Shown here: positions 26,549 to 34,639 of the stretch, piece by piece
How positions within the stretch are numbered: the first letter of the stretch is position 1
Layout: the number at the start of each line of letters is the position of its first letter
DNA from: Fibrella rubiginis
Lineage (GTDB): Bacteria > Bacteroidota > Bacteroidia > Cytophagales > Spirosomataceae
Direction of reading: 5' to 3'
Length of the DNA: 64,000 bases
Assembly (NCBI RefSeq): GCF_017353185.1
Contig: NZ_JAFMYV010000015.1
Coordinates: forward strand, 90,997 to 154,996
Notes under the pieces: model-generated
What the model was told of the DNA's origin: nothing
What the model saw: only the letters and a program-made list of their open reading frames with translations
The model's database searches: none
Position numbers and translations under genes: made by a program

Positions 26549-26600
26549 GCCATTTTGGCTCAAAAAATAACTCAAAACGCCAAAAAACTGCCATTTTGGC
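26549..26600. promoter_or_regulatory. Paired operator candidate upstream of clpB
   Basis: The palindromic word GCCATTTTGGC occurs twice, at 26549-26559 and 26590-26600, 41 bp apart (near four helical turns). An inverted half-site GCCAAAA lies between them at 26579-26585. The repeats are 73-124 bp upstream of clpB and are the best candidate for stress-responsive control of it. Confidence 0.5.
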
Positions 26601-26672
26601 CTGAAAACAGCTACGGATCGAGATTTGTTTAGATAGGGTTGTGTACCAAACACCGGACACACAACCTGAACC

Positions 26673-29303
26673 ATGAATCTCAACCAATATACCGTAAAGG
26701 CGCAGGAGGTGGTACAGTATGCCGCCCAACTGGCGCAGGGCAACCAGCAGCAAACCGTTGAAACCGGCCATGTGTTGAAAGCCATTTTAGAAGAAGACCC
26801 CAATGCCACCGGCTTTCTGGCCAAAGCCATAGGTACCGATGCCAGCCGCATCAACCTGGCGCTGGACGCCATCGTGAAGGGCTATCCCAAAGTGGTCGTC
26901 AGTGGAGATCAGCAAGGTATCTACCTCAGCAACGACCTTAACGCGGCTATGCAGCGAGCTACCAACGCGCTCAAAGACTTTGGCGACGAATACGTAAGTG
27001 TGGAGCTATTGTTGCTGGGTTTGCTGGGTGGAAAGGACGCCGTAGCCACCCTGTTGAAAGACGTGGGCTTTACCGAAAAGAACCTCAAAGACGCTATCAA
27101 GACCCTTCGGGGCAAAAACAACGCCGTGAAAAACCCGAACGCCGAAGCGACGTATCAGTCGCTGGAACGCTACTCTATTAACCTGAACGAACGGGCCCGG
27201 ACCGGTAAAATTGACCCGGTCATTGGTCGCGATGAAGAAATTCGGCGCGTGCTGCAAATTTTGAGCCGCCGCACCAAAAACAACCCCATTTTGCTCGGCG
27301 AACCGGGCGTGGGTAAAACCGCCATTGTGGAAGGTCTAGCCCAGCGCATTGTGTCGGGCGACGTGCCTGAGAACCTGAAATCGAAGACCATCGTGTCGCT
27401 CGATATGGGTCTGCTCATTGCCGGGGCCAAGTATAAAGGTGAGTTTGAAGAACGCCTCAAAGCGGTCATCAAAGAAGTGACTGATTCGGAAGGCCAGATC
27501 GTGTTGTTCATCGACGAAATCCACACGCTGATTGGCGCGGGAGGCAATGGTGAAGGGGCCATGGATGCTGCCAACCTGCTGAAGCCGGCCCTTTCGCGGG
27601 GTGAACTCCACACCATCGGGGCTACCACGCTGAAAGAATACCAGAAGTACATCGAGAAAGACAAGGCACTGGAACGTCGTTTCCAGGCCGTTATGGTCGA
27701 TGAACCCAGCGTTCCCGATGCTATTTCGATCCTGCGGGGCATCAAGGAAAAATATGAACTTCACCACGGGGTGCGCATCAAAGACGATGCCGTCATTGCC
27801 GCCGTGGAGCTGTCGAACCGCTACATTTCCGACCGTTTTTTGCCCGACAAAGCCATCGACCTGATGGACGAAGCCGCCGCCAAACTACGCCTCGAAATGG
27901 ACTCGGTACCCGAAGAACTCGACGAACTGAACCGGCGCATCATGCAGCTCGAAATTGAGCGCGAAGCCATTCGTCGGGAAAACGACAAAGAGAAAGAATC
28001 GTCGCTAAACCGGATCATTGCCGACCTGAGCGAACAACGTAACGAGCTGAAAGCCAAATGGGAAACCGAAAAAGAATCGGTGAACGAAGGCCGGACGCTG
28101 AAAGAGCAACTCGACCAACTGCGGTTTGAAGCCGAACAGGCCGAACGCGCCGGCGACTACGGTAAAGTAGCCGAAATTCGTTACGGACGCATTCCCGAAC
28201 TGGAAGGCAAACTCAACAACCTCGCCACCGCCGAAACCGACGAACCCACTACCGACCGTATGCTGCAGGAAGAAGTTACCGCCGAAGACATTGCTGAGGT
28301 GGTGGCCAAGTGGACGGGTATTCCGATGCAGAAAATGCTGCAGAGTGACCGCGATAAGCTGCTGAACCTAGAAAAAGAACTCGGTAAGCGCGTGGCTGGT
28401 CAGGCCGAAGCCATCGAAGTGGTAGCCGACGCCGTACGCCGCAGCCGGGCCGGTATGCAGGACCCCAAGCGGCCCATCGGCTCGTTTATTTTCTTGGGTA
28501 CCACCGGTGTAGGTAAGACCGAAGTGGCGCGCACCCTTGCCGAATACCTGTTTAACGACGAAACCGCCATGGTGCGGATCGACATGAGTGAGTATCAGGA
28601 ACGCCACGCTGTGAGCCGATTGATTGGTGCGCCTCCGGGCTATGTGGGCTACGATGAAGGTGGTCAGCTAACCGAGGCCGTACGCCGCAAACCCTACAGC
28701 GTGATCCTGCTCGACGAGATCGAAAAGGCCCACCCCGACGTCTGGAACATTCTGTTGCAGGTGCTTGACGAAGGTCGGTTGACGGATAACAAAGGCCGCA
28801 CAGCAAACTTCAAGAACACGATCATCATCATGACCTCGAACCTGGGGAGCCACATTATTCAGGCTAAGTTTGCCGAAGATGAAGGCTGGAATCACACGCT
28901 GGTGGTAGAGGAAGCCAAAAACGAGGTGATGGACCTGCTGAAGCAAACCATCCGCCCCGAATTCCTGAACCGGATTGACGAGATCGTGCTGTTCGAACCG
29001 CTGACGAAAGCCAACATCCGGCAGATTGTGAGCATCCAGTTTAAGCAGATCCAGCAACGCCTGGCTGAGAGCGGTATTCAACTCGACGCCACCGATGAGG
29101 CCTTGGACAAATTGGGCGAGGAAGGTTTCGACCCCACGTTTGGTGCCCGTCCGCTGAAGCGCGTCTTGCAACGCCGCGTTCTGAATGCGCTCTCGAAAGA
29201 GATTTTATCGGGTCATGTTAAGAAAGACAGCATTGTGCTGATGGACGTTGACTCTGATGGTGAAGTAACCTTCGAAAACGTGGGTGGCGAGATCGAGATT
29301 TGA
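26673..29303 (+). CDS. clpB: ATP-dependent disaggregase chaperone ClpB
   Basis: The 876-residue protein has full ClpB layout. The N domain is at about 1-150, followed by AAA+ domain 1 with Walker A GEPGVGKTAI (about 209) and Walker B VLFIDEIH. A long coiled-coil middle domain (about 405-525) comes next, then AAA+ domain 2 with Walker A GTTGVGKTEVA (about 608) and ILLDEIEKAHPDV. It rescues aggregated proteins with DnaK. A paired palindrome lies upstream. The last 26 codons recur in degenerate form at 29868-29948, behind a toxin-antitoxin module. Confidence 0.97.
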   Translation: MNLNQYTVKAQEVVQYAAQLAQGNQQQTVETGHVLKAILEEDPNATGFLAKAIGTDASRINLALDAIVKGYPKVVVSGDQQGIYLSNDLNAAMQRATNALKDFGDEYVSVELLLLGLLGGKDAVATLLKDVGFTEKNLKDAIKTLRGKNNAVKNPNAEATYQSLERYSINLNERARTGKIDPVIGRDEEIRRVLQILSRRTKNNPILLGEPGVGKTAIVEGLAQRIVSGDVPENLKSKTIVSLDMGLLIAGAKYKGEFEERLKAVIKEVTDSEGQIVLFIDEIHTLIGAGGNGEGAMDAANLLKPALSRGELHTIGATTLKEYQKYIEKDKALERRFQAVMVDEPSVPDAISILRGIKEKYELHHGVRIKDDAVIAAVELSNRYISDRFLPDKAIDLMDEAAAKLRLEMDSVPEELDELNRRIMQLEIEREAIRRENDKEKESSLNRIIADLSEQRNELKAKWETEKESVNEGRTLKEQLDQLRFEAEQAERAGDYGKVAEIRYGRIPELEGKLNNLATAETDEPTTDRMLQEEVTAEDIAEVVAKWTGIPMQKMLQSDRDKLLNLEKELGKRVAGQAEAIEVVADAVRRSRAGMQDPKRPIGSFIFLGTTGVGKTEVARTLAEYLFNDETAMVRIDMSEYQERHAVSRLIGAPPGYVGYDEGGQLTEAVRRKPYSVILLDEIEKAHPDVWNILLQVLDEGRLTDNKGRTANFKNTIIIMTSNLGSHIIQAKFAEDEGWNHTLVVEEAKNEVMDLLKQTIRPEFLNRIDEIVLFEPLTKANIRQIVSIQFKQIQQRLAESGIQLDATDEALDKLGEEGFDPTFGARPLKRVLQRRVLNALSKEILSGHVKKDSIVLMDVDSDGEVTFENVGGEIEI

Positions 29304-29324
29304 TTGACACCAACTTCATCAATC

Positions 29325-29361
29325 AAGCCCCGGCTGCTGCTAGAGCGGTTGGGGCTTTTTG
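29325..29361 (+). terminator. Terminator of clpB (copy T1)
   Basis: Stem AAGCCCC/GGGGCTT (from 29325 and to about 29357) with a run of T at its end. Related hairpins T2 and T3 lie behind the two toxin-antitoxin modules downstream. Confidence 0.85.
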
Positions 29362-29362
29362 T

Positions 29363-29370
29363 TAAATTTG
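29363..29370 (+). promoter_or_regulatory. -7 promoter box for the RelE-type toxin-antitoxin module
   Basis: TAAATTTG fits TAnnTTTG and lies directly after the clpB terminator, 22 bp before the antitoxin ATG. Confidence 0.5.
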
Positions 29371-29392
29371 CGTGCATTAACTAAGCCAATTT

Positions 29393-29602
29393 ATGCCACA
29401 CGTACAATACGTTACCGACACCAATGGCAAGCCGCTGTATGTGCAAGTACCCATTAAGGAATACGAGAAATTGTTGGCCGATGCCGAAGAGCTTGCCGAC
29501 ATTGCCGCTTACAAAAGGGCGAAAAAGAACCCCGGTAAGGCCGTTCCGTTTGCTGAAGCTTTTGCCGAGGTAGAAGCGCATCATGATAAACAGATGTTCT
29601 GA
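29393..29602 (+). CDS. Antitoxin of a RelE/ParE-type module
   Basis: The 69-residue acidic protein (MPHVQYVTDTNGKPLYVQVPIKEYEKLL...) has an N-terminal beta segment and helical C-terminal part, like Phd/YefM or RelB-type antitoxins. Its stop codon is immediately followed by the ATG of the RelE-like toxin, so the two are coupled in translation. Family assignment rests mainly on context; the toxin next to it is clear. Confidence 0.75.
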   Translation: MPHVQYVTDTNGKPLYVQVPIKEYEKLLADAEELADIAAYKRAKKNPGKAVPFAEAFAEVEAHHDKQMF

Positions 29603-29860
29603 ATGTATACGGTTGTCATCACAGAATACGCCATTCGTCAGTTAAAAAAGCTTAGTCCTCAAGTGGTTACGAAAATTAAGGAAGCTATTGCCGATCTAAT
29701 GTACGAACCCCGCCCGCACAATCACATCAAATTAACCAACGTTGAAGCCTATCGTATTCGAGTTGGTAATTATAGGGTGATCTATGAGATTAACGATAGT
29801 GTGCTGACTATTTCGGTAGTGGAAGTCGCTGACCGAAAAGAAGTTTATAAAAAACGTTGA
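29603..29860 (+). CDS. RelE/ParE-family toxin
   Basis: The 85-residue basic product has the RelE fold pattern: ITEYAIRQLKKLSPQVVTKIKEAI, then YRIRVGNYRVIYEINDSVLTISVVEVADRKEVY. The RVGNYRVIYEI motif is diagnostic. RelE toxins cut mRNA on the ribosome, while ParE types poison gyrase; this one looks closer to RelE. It starts on the base after the antitoxin stop. Seven bases after its stop a duplicated clpB 3' end begins. Confidence 0.88.
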   Translation: MYTVVITEYAIRQLKKLSPQVVTKIKEAIADLMYEPRPHNHIKLTNVEAYRIRVGNYRVIYEINDSVLTISVVEVADRKEVYKKR

Positions 29861-29867
29861 TCTCACC

Positions 29868-29948
29868 GAAGACGGCATCGTATTAATGGACGTTGACGCC
29901 GATGGTGGAGTGACGTTTGAAAACGTGGATGGCGAGATCGAGATTTGA
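29868..29948 (+). pseudogene. Duplicated clpB 3' end (27 codons with stop)
   Basis: These 81 bp align without gaps to clpB 29223-29303, with 68 of 81 identical by my count. The frame still reads DGIVLMDVDADGGVTFENVDGEIEI and a stop, against DSIVLMDVDSDGEVTFENVGGEIEI in clpB. About half of the codon differences are silent, so the copy likely diverged while it was part of a working clpB. It is followed by terminator copy T2. Confidence 0.88.
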
Positions 29949-30007
29949 TCAGTTTCGAGCTTATAAACCAAGCCCCGACCGCAGCAAAGCGGTCGGGGCT
30001 TTTTGTT
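29945..30007 (+). repeat. 63-bp direct repeat with terminator, copy T2
   Basis: This 63-bp block matches 30705-30767 at 59 of 63 positions and contains a strong terminator hairpin (AAGCCCCGACCG with its complement, then TTTTT). The two copies flank the PIN toxin-antitoxin module. Of the four differences two are compensatory changes in the stem. Confidence 0.92.
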
Positions 30008-30014
30008 ATCTTTG
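30007..30014 (+). promoter_or_regulatory. -7 promoter box for the PIN toxin-antitoxin module
   Basis: TATCTTTG fits TAnnTTTG, directly after terminator T2 and 34 bp before the antitoxin ATG at 30049. Confidence 0.6.
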
Positions 30015-30048
30015 TTTAGTACATCATTTCTTGCTAACACCCGATGTT

Positions 30049-30273
30049 ATGGTCGCCCCAACTAAACTGACTAACCTGCAACTGGAGTTGTTACAAACGT
30101 TTGCTTATTCATTGCCCGATGAGCAGTTAGTTGAGATTCGTACACTGTTGGCGCAATACTTTCTGGATAAGACAGATGCAGAAATGGACCGTCTCGTTAA
30201 CGAAAACGGTTGGGATCAGTCTACATTCGATGCCTGGGCGAAAGGCCATGAACGCACAGTGTACAAACCATGA
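30049..30273 (+). CDS. Antitoxin of a PIN-domain module
   Basis: The 74-residue product (MVAPTKLTNLQLELLQTFAYSLPDEQLVEIRTLLAQYFLDK...) resembles the short helical antitoxins found before PIN-domain toxins in Bacteroidota and cyanobacteria, with a C-terminal DxxVxxNGWD-like segment. ATG 30049 was chosen; the longer frame from 29917 would read through the duplicated clpB tail and its terminator. Its last codons overlap the toxin start by 4 bp. Confidence 0.8.
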   Translation: MVAPTKLTNLQLELLQTFAYSLPDEQLVEIRTLLAQYFLDKTDAEMDRLVNENGWDQSTFDAWAKGHERTVYKP

Positions 30274-30689
30274 CCATGCGGGTTTTGGTTGATACAAACG
30301 TATTGCTGGCAGCTTTGCCTAAACTATCGCGTTATAGGCCAATTGTTAACGCTATAGCTACTGGACGCATTGAATTGGTGGTTAGTACGGCCATTCTGTT
30401 GGAATATCAGGAAATCTTAACTCAGAAAACGAACAGCCATGTCGCTACTAATTTTCTGGAATTCCTAACCAAGATGCCTCACGTGATTCGTGTAGGAACG
30501 CCATTCACTTGGGGTCTTATTACTGAAGATTTTGATGACAACAAATTTGTTGATGCAGGATTGATTGCTGGAGCCGATTACATTATTACGTACGACACCG
30601 ACTTTAATGTAGTTAAAGAAAACGCCTTCCCTCGTATTGGCGTTGTTAACGCCGATGAATTTCTGGTCTTGCTGGAAGAAAATAGCTAG
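30270..30689 (+). CDS. PIN-domain ribonuclease toxin (putative toxin component, PIN family)
   Basis: The 139-residue product has the PIN acidic set: Asp8 in VLVDTNVLLAAL, a Glu in LLEYQEIL, Asp residues in DFDDNKFVDAGLIAGADYIITYDTDF. PIN toxins cleave RNA with Mg2+. It overlaps the antitoxin stop by 4 bp (ATGA type), typical of co-translation. The module is bounded by two 63-bp direct repeats. Confidence 0.88.
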   Translation: MTMRVLVDTNVLLAALPKLSRYRPIVNAIATGRIELVVSTAILLEYQEILTQKTNSHVATNFLEFLTKMPHVIRVGTPFTWGLITEDFDDNKFVDAGLIAGADYIITYDTDFNVVKENAFPRIGVVNADEFLVLLEENS

Positions 30690-30704
30690 CTCACCAGTTA
30701 ACAC

Positions 30705-30767
30705 TTGATCAGTTTCGAGATTATAGACCAAGCCCTGACCGCAGCAAAGCGGTCAGGGCTTTTTGTT
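30705..30767. repeat. 63-bp direct repeat with bidirectional terminator, copy T3
   Basis: Second copy of the 29945-30007 block, with the stem AAGCCCTGACCG and its complement plus T-run. It also lies just after the stop of the convergent esterase gene and may serve both. It carries no clpB coding remnant, unlike copy T2. Confidence 0.9.
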
Positions 30768-30774
30768 GTTGCTG

Positions 30775-31578
30775 TCAGCTTCGGTGTTGGTCGAAAAAAA
30801 GTAGTACATCGGTGAGGTGTTCTTCCCAATACGGCCATTCGTGACCACCCGGGTGTTCGGCGTAGCCATGTGGAATCTGAGCCTTGACGAGTTCCTGATG
30901 TAACAACCGGTTGTGCTCAATCAGTAAATCGTCGGTCCCGCAATCGAAGCAGAAGGGTGGGAGGTGATCGCGGTTTTTCATCATCAGCGCCAATACCGAC
31001 TCGTCTGTGGGGTCGACCTGAGCATAGTCGCTACGGGGTTCTTCCACAAAGAGTGGCAGTTGATCCAGGTGTGTAATCGACGACAGGCCATACGCTGCCC
31101 GAAACCGCTGCGAATAACGCGCCGCCAGCCGCAACGCCCCAAAGCCGCCCATCGACAGCCCGGCAATGAACAGATCGGGCGAAAACCGGACGTCGCTGCC
31201 CAGGGCTTCGGACACGGCCTGAGGCACATCGTCGGTGATCCAGCGGTCGAACCGGCGTTGGTGATGGGGCAGGTAGCCGCTGCCATCGCCCCACAATCCA
31301 TCCGACGGCATAACCAGCGCCAGGGGCCGTATTCGTCCCTCCTGAATCAGTCGCGCCGCCGTTAGGTGAGCACCGCCTTTGTGTGCCCACGCCCAATGGC
31401 TGCCATACACGCCATGCAGAAGCAATACCATCGGCAGCGGCTTTTTCTGATCAAAATTACCTGGTAACCAAACGGTTATATCGCCTCGTCCTGCCAGATT
31501 TGGCGTTTTGACGGTGATGTGGCGTAACCCGTCGTGCTCAAAACGAGGGTCAGACAGTTCGATGGTTCGAAAGGGCAT
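30775..31578 (-). CDS. Esterase D/feruloyl-esterase-like alpha/beta hydrolase
   Basis: The 267-residue product has the oxyanion segment VLLLHGVYGSHWAWAH, the nucleophile elbow GLSMGGFGALRLA, the acid region DCGTDD and the catalytic His in EHPGGHEWPYW. This is the putative-esterase (esterase D) family, which includes S-formylglutathione hydrolase. ATG 31578 was chosen since the long upstream extension overlaps the dehydrogenase gene. It begins 8 bp after that gene's stop, so the two form an operon. Confidence 0.88.
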   Translation of the reverse strand: MPFRTIELSDPRFEHDGLRHITVKTPNLAGRGDITVWLPGNFDQKKPLPMVLLLHGVYGSHWAWAHKGGAHLTAARLIQEGRIRPLALVMPSDGLWGDGSGYLPHHQRRFDRWITDDVPQAVSEALGSDVRFSPDLFIAGLSMGGFGALRLAARYSQRFRAAYGLSSITHLDQLPLFVEEPRSDYAQVDPTDESVLALMMKNRDHLPPFCFDCGTDDLLIEHNRLLHQELVKAQIPHGYAEHPGGHEWPYWEEHLTDVLLFFDQHRS

Positions 31579-31586
31579 GTTGTTGG

Positions 31587-32693
31587 TCAGTTCATCAGCA
31601 CGACTCCCTTTGCATTGCGGCCGTTGAGCATGTCGTCGAAGGCTTCGCCGAGTTGCGAAAGGGCATAGGTGCGGGTGATAAGGTCGTCGAGAAGAAGGTC
31701 GCCTTTTTGGTACAGGTTCAGCAAGATGGGGATGTCGACGTTGGGGCGGCATTTGCCGTAGAGGGGGTTGATGTAAACTTTGTCCCACTCAAATAGCCGC
31801 ATATCGATGGTGATTTCCTGTTCGATGCCGCTCACCTGGCAGGCCACGCCCGCGTTACGGACCATTGCCAGCGGCACGGCCCCCAGTTCGGGAATGGCGG
31901 TGCACTCGAAGGCATAATCGGCTCCACGACCACCAGTAAGGCCCTTTACCTGCGTCACGGCCTGTTGCAGCAGATGGTCGGCGCGGTCGGCCAGGATTGT
32001 GTGGGTAGCTCCGTAATGGGTAGCCATCGCCAGCCGGTTGGGGTTCACATCGACGGCAATAACCATTCCGGCTCCGGCAATGCGCGCGCCCTGAATCACG
32101 TTCAGCCCCACACCCCCCGTGCCCACCACGACCACCGACCGCCCTGCTTTCACCTGCGCCGCGTTGATCACCGACCCCACGCCCGTCATGACGCCGCACC
32201 CCACAATGGCCGCTGCCGGAAATGAAATGGGCACGGTAGTCTTCACTACGGCGGCTTCACGCACCACGGTAGCTTCTGAAAGAGTCCCCAGGCTAAATGA
32301 GCGTTCGATGGGATTACCCTGGTAGGTAGTGCGTTCCAGCGCGGCGTGCCCACCGCTAACCCGGTTGCCCGCCGTCACCGGCGAATTAATTTCGCAAATG
32401 TGCTGATTGCCTTCCAGACACTGAAAACAGTACCCGCAGGGGATGGCCCAGTTCAGAATAACCGCGTCGCCGGGCTGTACGCTGCCGACCAATGGCCCCA
32501 CGGCCCGCACCACGCCTGCGCCTTCGTGGCCCATAACAATGGATTTTCCCCACGACAACGAGTCGAAATCGGTATGGCAGATGCCGGCCGCCTTCATGTC
32601 AACCAGAACCTCATCGCCCTGTGGTTCGCTCACGTTGAGCGTGTCGATAACGAATGTTCCGTCTCCGGTGGCAATGGCGGCTTGTACTTGCAT
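31587..32693 (-). CDS. Zinc-dependent alcohol dehydrogenase (class III-like layout)
   Basis: The 368-residue protein has catalytic zinc ligands Cys39 (GICHTD) and His56/Glu57 (GHEGAG) and four structural zinc cysteines at 86, 89, 92 and 100 (CGYCFQCLEGNQHIC). The NAD-binding motif is VVVGTGGVGLNVIQGA. It oxidises an alcohol with NAD. Translation start set at ATG 32693. Coupled with an esterase D homologue 8 bp downstream, the pair resembles formaldehyde-detoxification units (FrmA/FrmB), but the substrate is not proven by sequence. Confidence 0.9.
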   Translation of the reverse strand: MQVQAAIATGDGTFVIDTLNVSEPQGDEVLVDMKAAGICHTDFDSLSWGKSIVMGHEGAGVVRAVGPLVGSVQPGDAVILNWAIPCGYCFQCLEGNQHICEINSPVTAGNRVSGGHAALERTTYQGNPIERSFSLGTLSEATVVREAAVVKTTVPISFPAAAIVGCGVMTGVGSVINAAQVKAGRSVVVVGTGGVGLNVIQGARIAGAGMVIAVDVNPNRLAMATHYGATHTILADRADHLLQQAVTQVKGLTGGRGADYAFECTAIPELGAVPLAMVRNAGVACQVSGIEQEITIDMRLFEWDKVYINPLYGKCRPNVDIPILLNLYQKGDLLLDDLITRTYALSQLGEAFDDMLNGRNAKGVVLMN

Positions 32694-33187
32694 AATTGCC
32701 GTTGATGGGCGAAAGTGTTGCAAAATAAATGGAGCTGGTAAGAAGGCGTGGTGGGATATGTTAACAGAAGTAGATCAGCGCCATTTTTTACGCCGCTGGA
32801 GCCATCAAAAAGATCAAATGTCAGGGTTACGCTGGTTCGGCTTACTCATTGGTCTACGTCGCCATCCAGGGTCAGCATAGGCAGAAGGCGGCACCGTACT
32901 CAGCCCAGTGGCGGTGTTCTGCACAGGAGATTCAGGGCGGGTTTGGCGAGGAATAAACAGCTACGTTTAGTAAATAGGCGTTATGGTATATCAAATAGAA
33001 ACGGCTGGCTTAACTTTTGGCATCAGGCTTGTGCAGTGGGTACTATTTCCACGTTTGGGGAAAGAAATTCCAAGTATATATACTTATTTTCACAGTTAAT
33101 TCATAGATTTAATTCCTTTTTTCTTATGATGTAATTTGTTTTCTCGAGGCGGTCCCGTACTATTGCCTTACCTAAAGAGAAACGCAG
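32694..33187. other. 494-bp region without a supported gene
   Basis: The gap between the dehydrogenase start and the small gene at 33188 changes from GC-rich to AT-rich after about 33060. An open frame at 32748-33134 exists but its translation is rich in Arg, Ser and Pro with no family resemblance. I see no hairpin or repeat of note. Confidence 0.5.
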
Positions 33188-33499
33188 ATGAAACCGTACT
33201 TGATCACCTACAATTATGGCCAGCAAACGCATTTTGCTTACGCAGACACCGTTGCTGAAGCTCGTGCCTATGCCGCTGATCTACTGACAAACAATAACAT
33301 ACTGGCCAGCGATTCATTGTCTATCATTCAGGTGTCCGATGAGCAGATCATCTTCTTCAAAGCGGGCAATCTTACGCCAGACAGCCTCTTTGAACAACCC
33401 CGCCGTATGAGTCACGTGTTCGACCGTCTTAAGGCGTTGATCTACGGAGGTATGGCTCCTGCTCCAGTGATGCATCGGCCCATTTCAGCACAACATTAA
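33188..33499 (+). CDS. Small protein of unknown function
   Basis: The 103-residue product (MKPYLITYNYGQQTHFAYADTVAEARAYAADLL...) has an alpha/beta pattern and no signal peptide or membrane segment. I do not recognise the family. The AT-rich upstream DNA and a strong terminator just after the stop support a real gene. Confidence 0.65.
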   Translation: MKPYLITYNYGQQTHFAYADTVAEARAYAADLLTNNNILASDSLSIIQVSDEQIIFFKAGNLTPDSLFEQPRRMSHVFDRLKALIYGGMAPAPVMHRPISAQH

Positions 33500-33540
33500 C
33501 CGTATACAGTAGTCCGTTCCCACCGTCATACATCAAGTGA

Positions 33541-33566
33541 AAGCAGGCCGCAAGCCTGCTTTTTTT
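33541..33566 (+). terminator. Rho-independent terminator
   Basis: Stem AAGCAGGC/GCCTGCTT with a 5-nt loop and a T-run, 41 bp after the stop at 33499. Confidence 0.9.
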
Positions 33567-33606
33567 GTGGAGTACTAGTCAAGGTATTGGCATTGGCCCC
33601 GCACAC

Positions 33607-33663
33607 AGCACCACACAAAAAATGCTCTTACTGATCCAGTAAGAGCATTTTTTGTGTGGTGCT
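33607..33663. terminator. Perfect bidirectional terminator hairpin
   Basis: Arms 33607-33633 and 33637-33663 are perfect 27-bp complements with a 3-nt loop. A run of A on the left and of T on the right flank the GC part, so it can end transcription from both sides. It lies between convergent genes. Confidence 0.88.
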
Positions 33664-33676
33664 GCGCTCAAAAACC

Positions 33677-34534
33677 TTACTGCAGGTTGGCGTCTTCGCG
33701 GCTGTTGAAGGTATCACCCTGGCTGATATCGCCGGTTTTCAGCCCTTTTTTAAACCAGTATACCCGTTGGGCTGAGGTACCGTGCGTGAAGGCGTCTGGT
33801 ACCACCTGCCCCTGGGTTTCCTGCTGAATTCGGTCATCACCAATAGCGTTGGCAGCCCGGAGTGCAGCTTCTACGTCGCTTTCATCCAGCGCAATGCTTT
33901 GCCCCTGTGCGTGGTGAGCCCACACGCCGGCCAGAAAATCGGCCTGGAGTTCGAGCCGGACCGACAGGCGGTTGTTTTGCACCTCGCCGAGGCGTTGCCG
34001 GGCGGCGTCTATCTTGTCCATGGTGCCCATTTGCTTTTGGATATGATGCCCAATTTCGTGGGCAATCACGTAGGCCATCGCAAAGTCGCCGGGTGCTTTA
34101 AAGCGTTGGGCCATTTCATCGTAAAAAGATAAATCGATGTACACTTTCTGGTCGGCGGGGCAATAGAACGGGCCTGACGCCGCCGACGCACCCCCGCATC
34201 CCGACGACGTTTGCTGCCGAAACATAACCAGCGTGGGAGTAGGGTACTGTGCGTTCTGTTCAGCGAAAATCTTGGTCCAGACATCTTCTGTACTCGCCAG
34301 CACTTTCCGGGTAAAACTGGCCGCCGCATCGTCGGGTTGTGGTCCGTCGGGTGCCGAAGCCGTGGTTTGTTGCTGATCGGGGGTGTTTTGCAGCACCTGC
34401 GAGGGGTCGCCGCCCAGTAAGTACACGACCAGGGCAATCACAAGGGTGCCAATACCCCCGCCCACGATCATACCCCCGCCACTTCCGCGACGGTCGTCTA
34501 CATTATCACTTTCTCGTCCTCCTAACCAACGCAT
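33677..34534 (-). CDS. YpfJ-like neutral zinc metallopeptidase, membrane anchored
   Basis: The 285-residue protein begins MRWLGGRESDNVDDRRG, the typical N-terminus of the putative neutral zinc metallopeptidase family. A Gly-rich transmembrane segment follows (IGTLVIALVVYLL, about 29-41). The zinc motif HEIGHH is at about residue 160, and SVRLELQADFLAGVWAHHA carries the downstream acidic ligand. Active site is expected outside the cytoplasm. Substrate is unknown. Confidence 0.92.
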   Translation of the reverse strand: MRWLGGRESDNVDDRRGSGGGMIVGGGIGTLVIALVVYLLGGDPSQVLQNTPDQQQTTASAPDGPQPDDAAASFTRKVLASTEDVWTKIFAEQNAQYPTPTLVMFRQQTSSGCGGASAASGPFYCPADQKVYIDLSFYDEMAQRFKAPGDFAMAYVIAHEIGHHIQKQMGTMDKIDAARQRLGEVQNNRLSVRLELQADFLAGVWAHHAQGQSIALDESDVEAALRAANAIGDDRIQQETQGQVVPDAFTHGTSAQRVYWFKKGLKTGDISQGDTFNSREDANLQ

Positions 34535-34639
34535 GGTCTTGTCTGATTTAACTTTTTAGGTCCGAAAGAACGCCATATGCCCCCAAAGATGCAACGACAC
34601 CCTACCCATCGGGCCAGGTGCCCGTCCAGGGCATTGCGG

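Noticed and set aside
29917..30048. Longer antitoxin starting at 29917
   Set aside because: The extension is read out of frame through the duplicated clpB tail and its terminator; ATG 30049 follows the -7 box.
32748..33134. 128-residue open frame in the 494-bp gap
   Set aside because: No promoter, no domain, Arg/Ser-rich shadow-like composition; kept as gap rather than gene.
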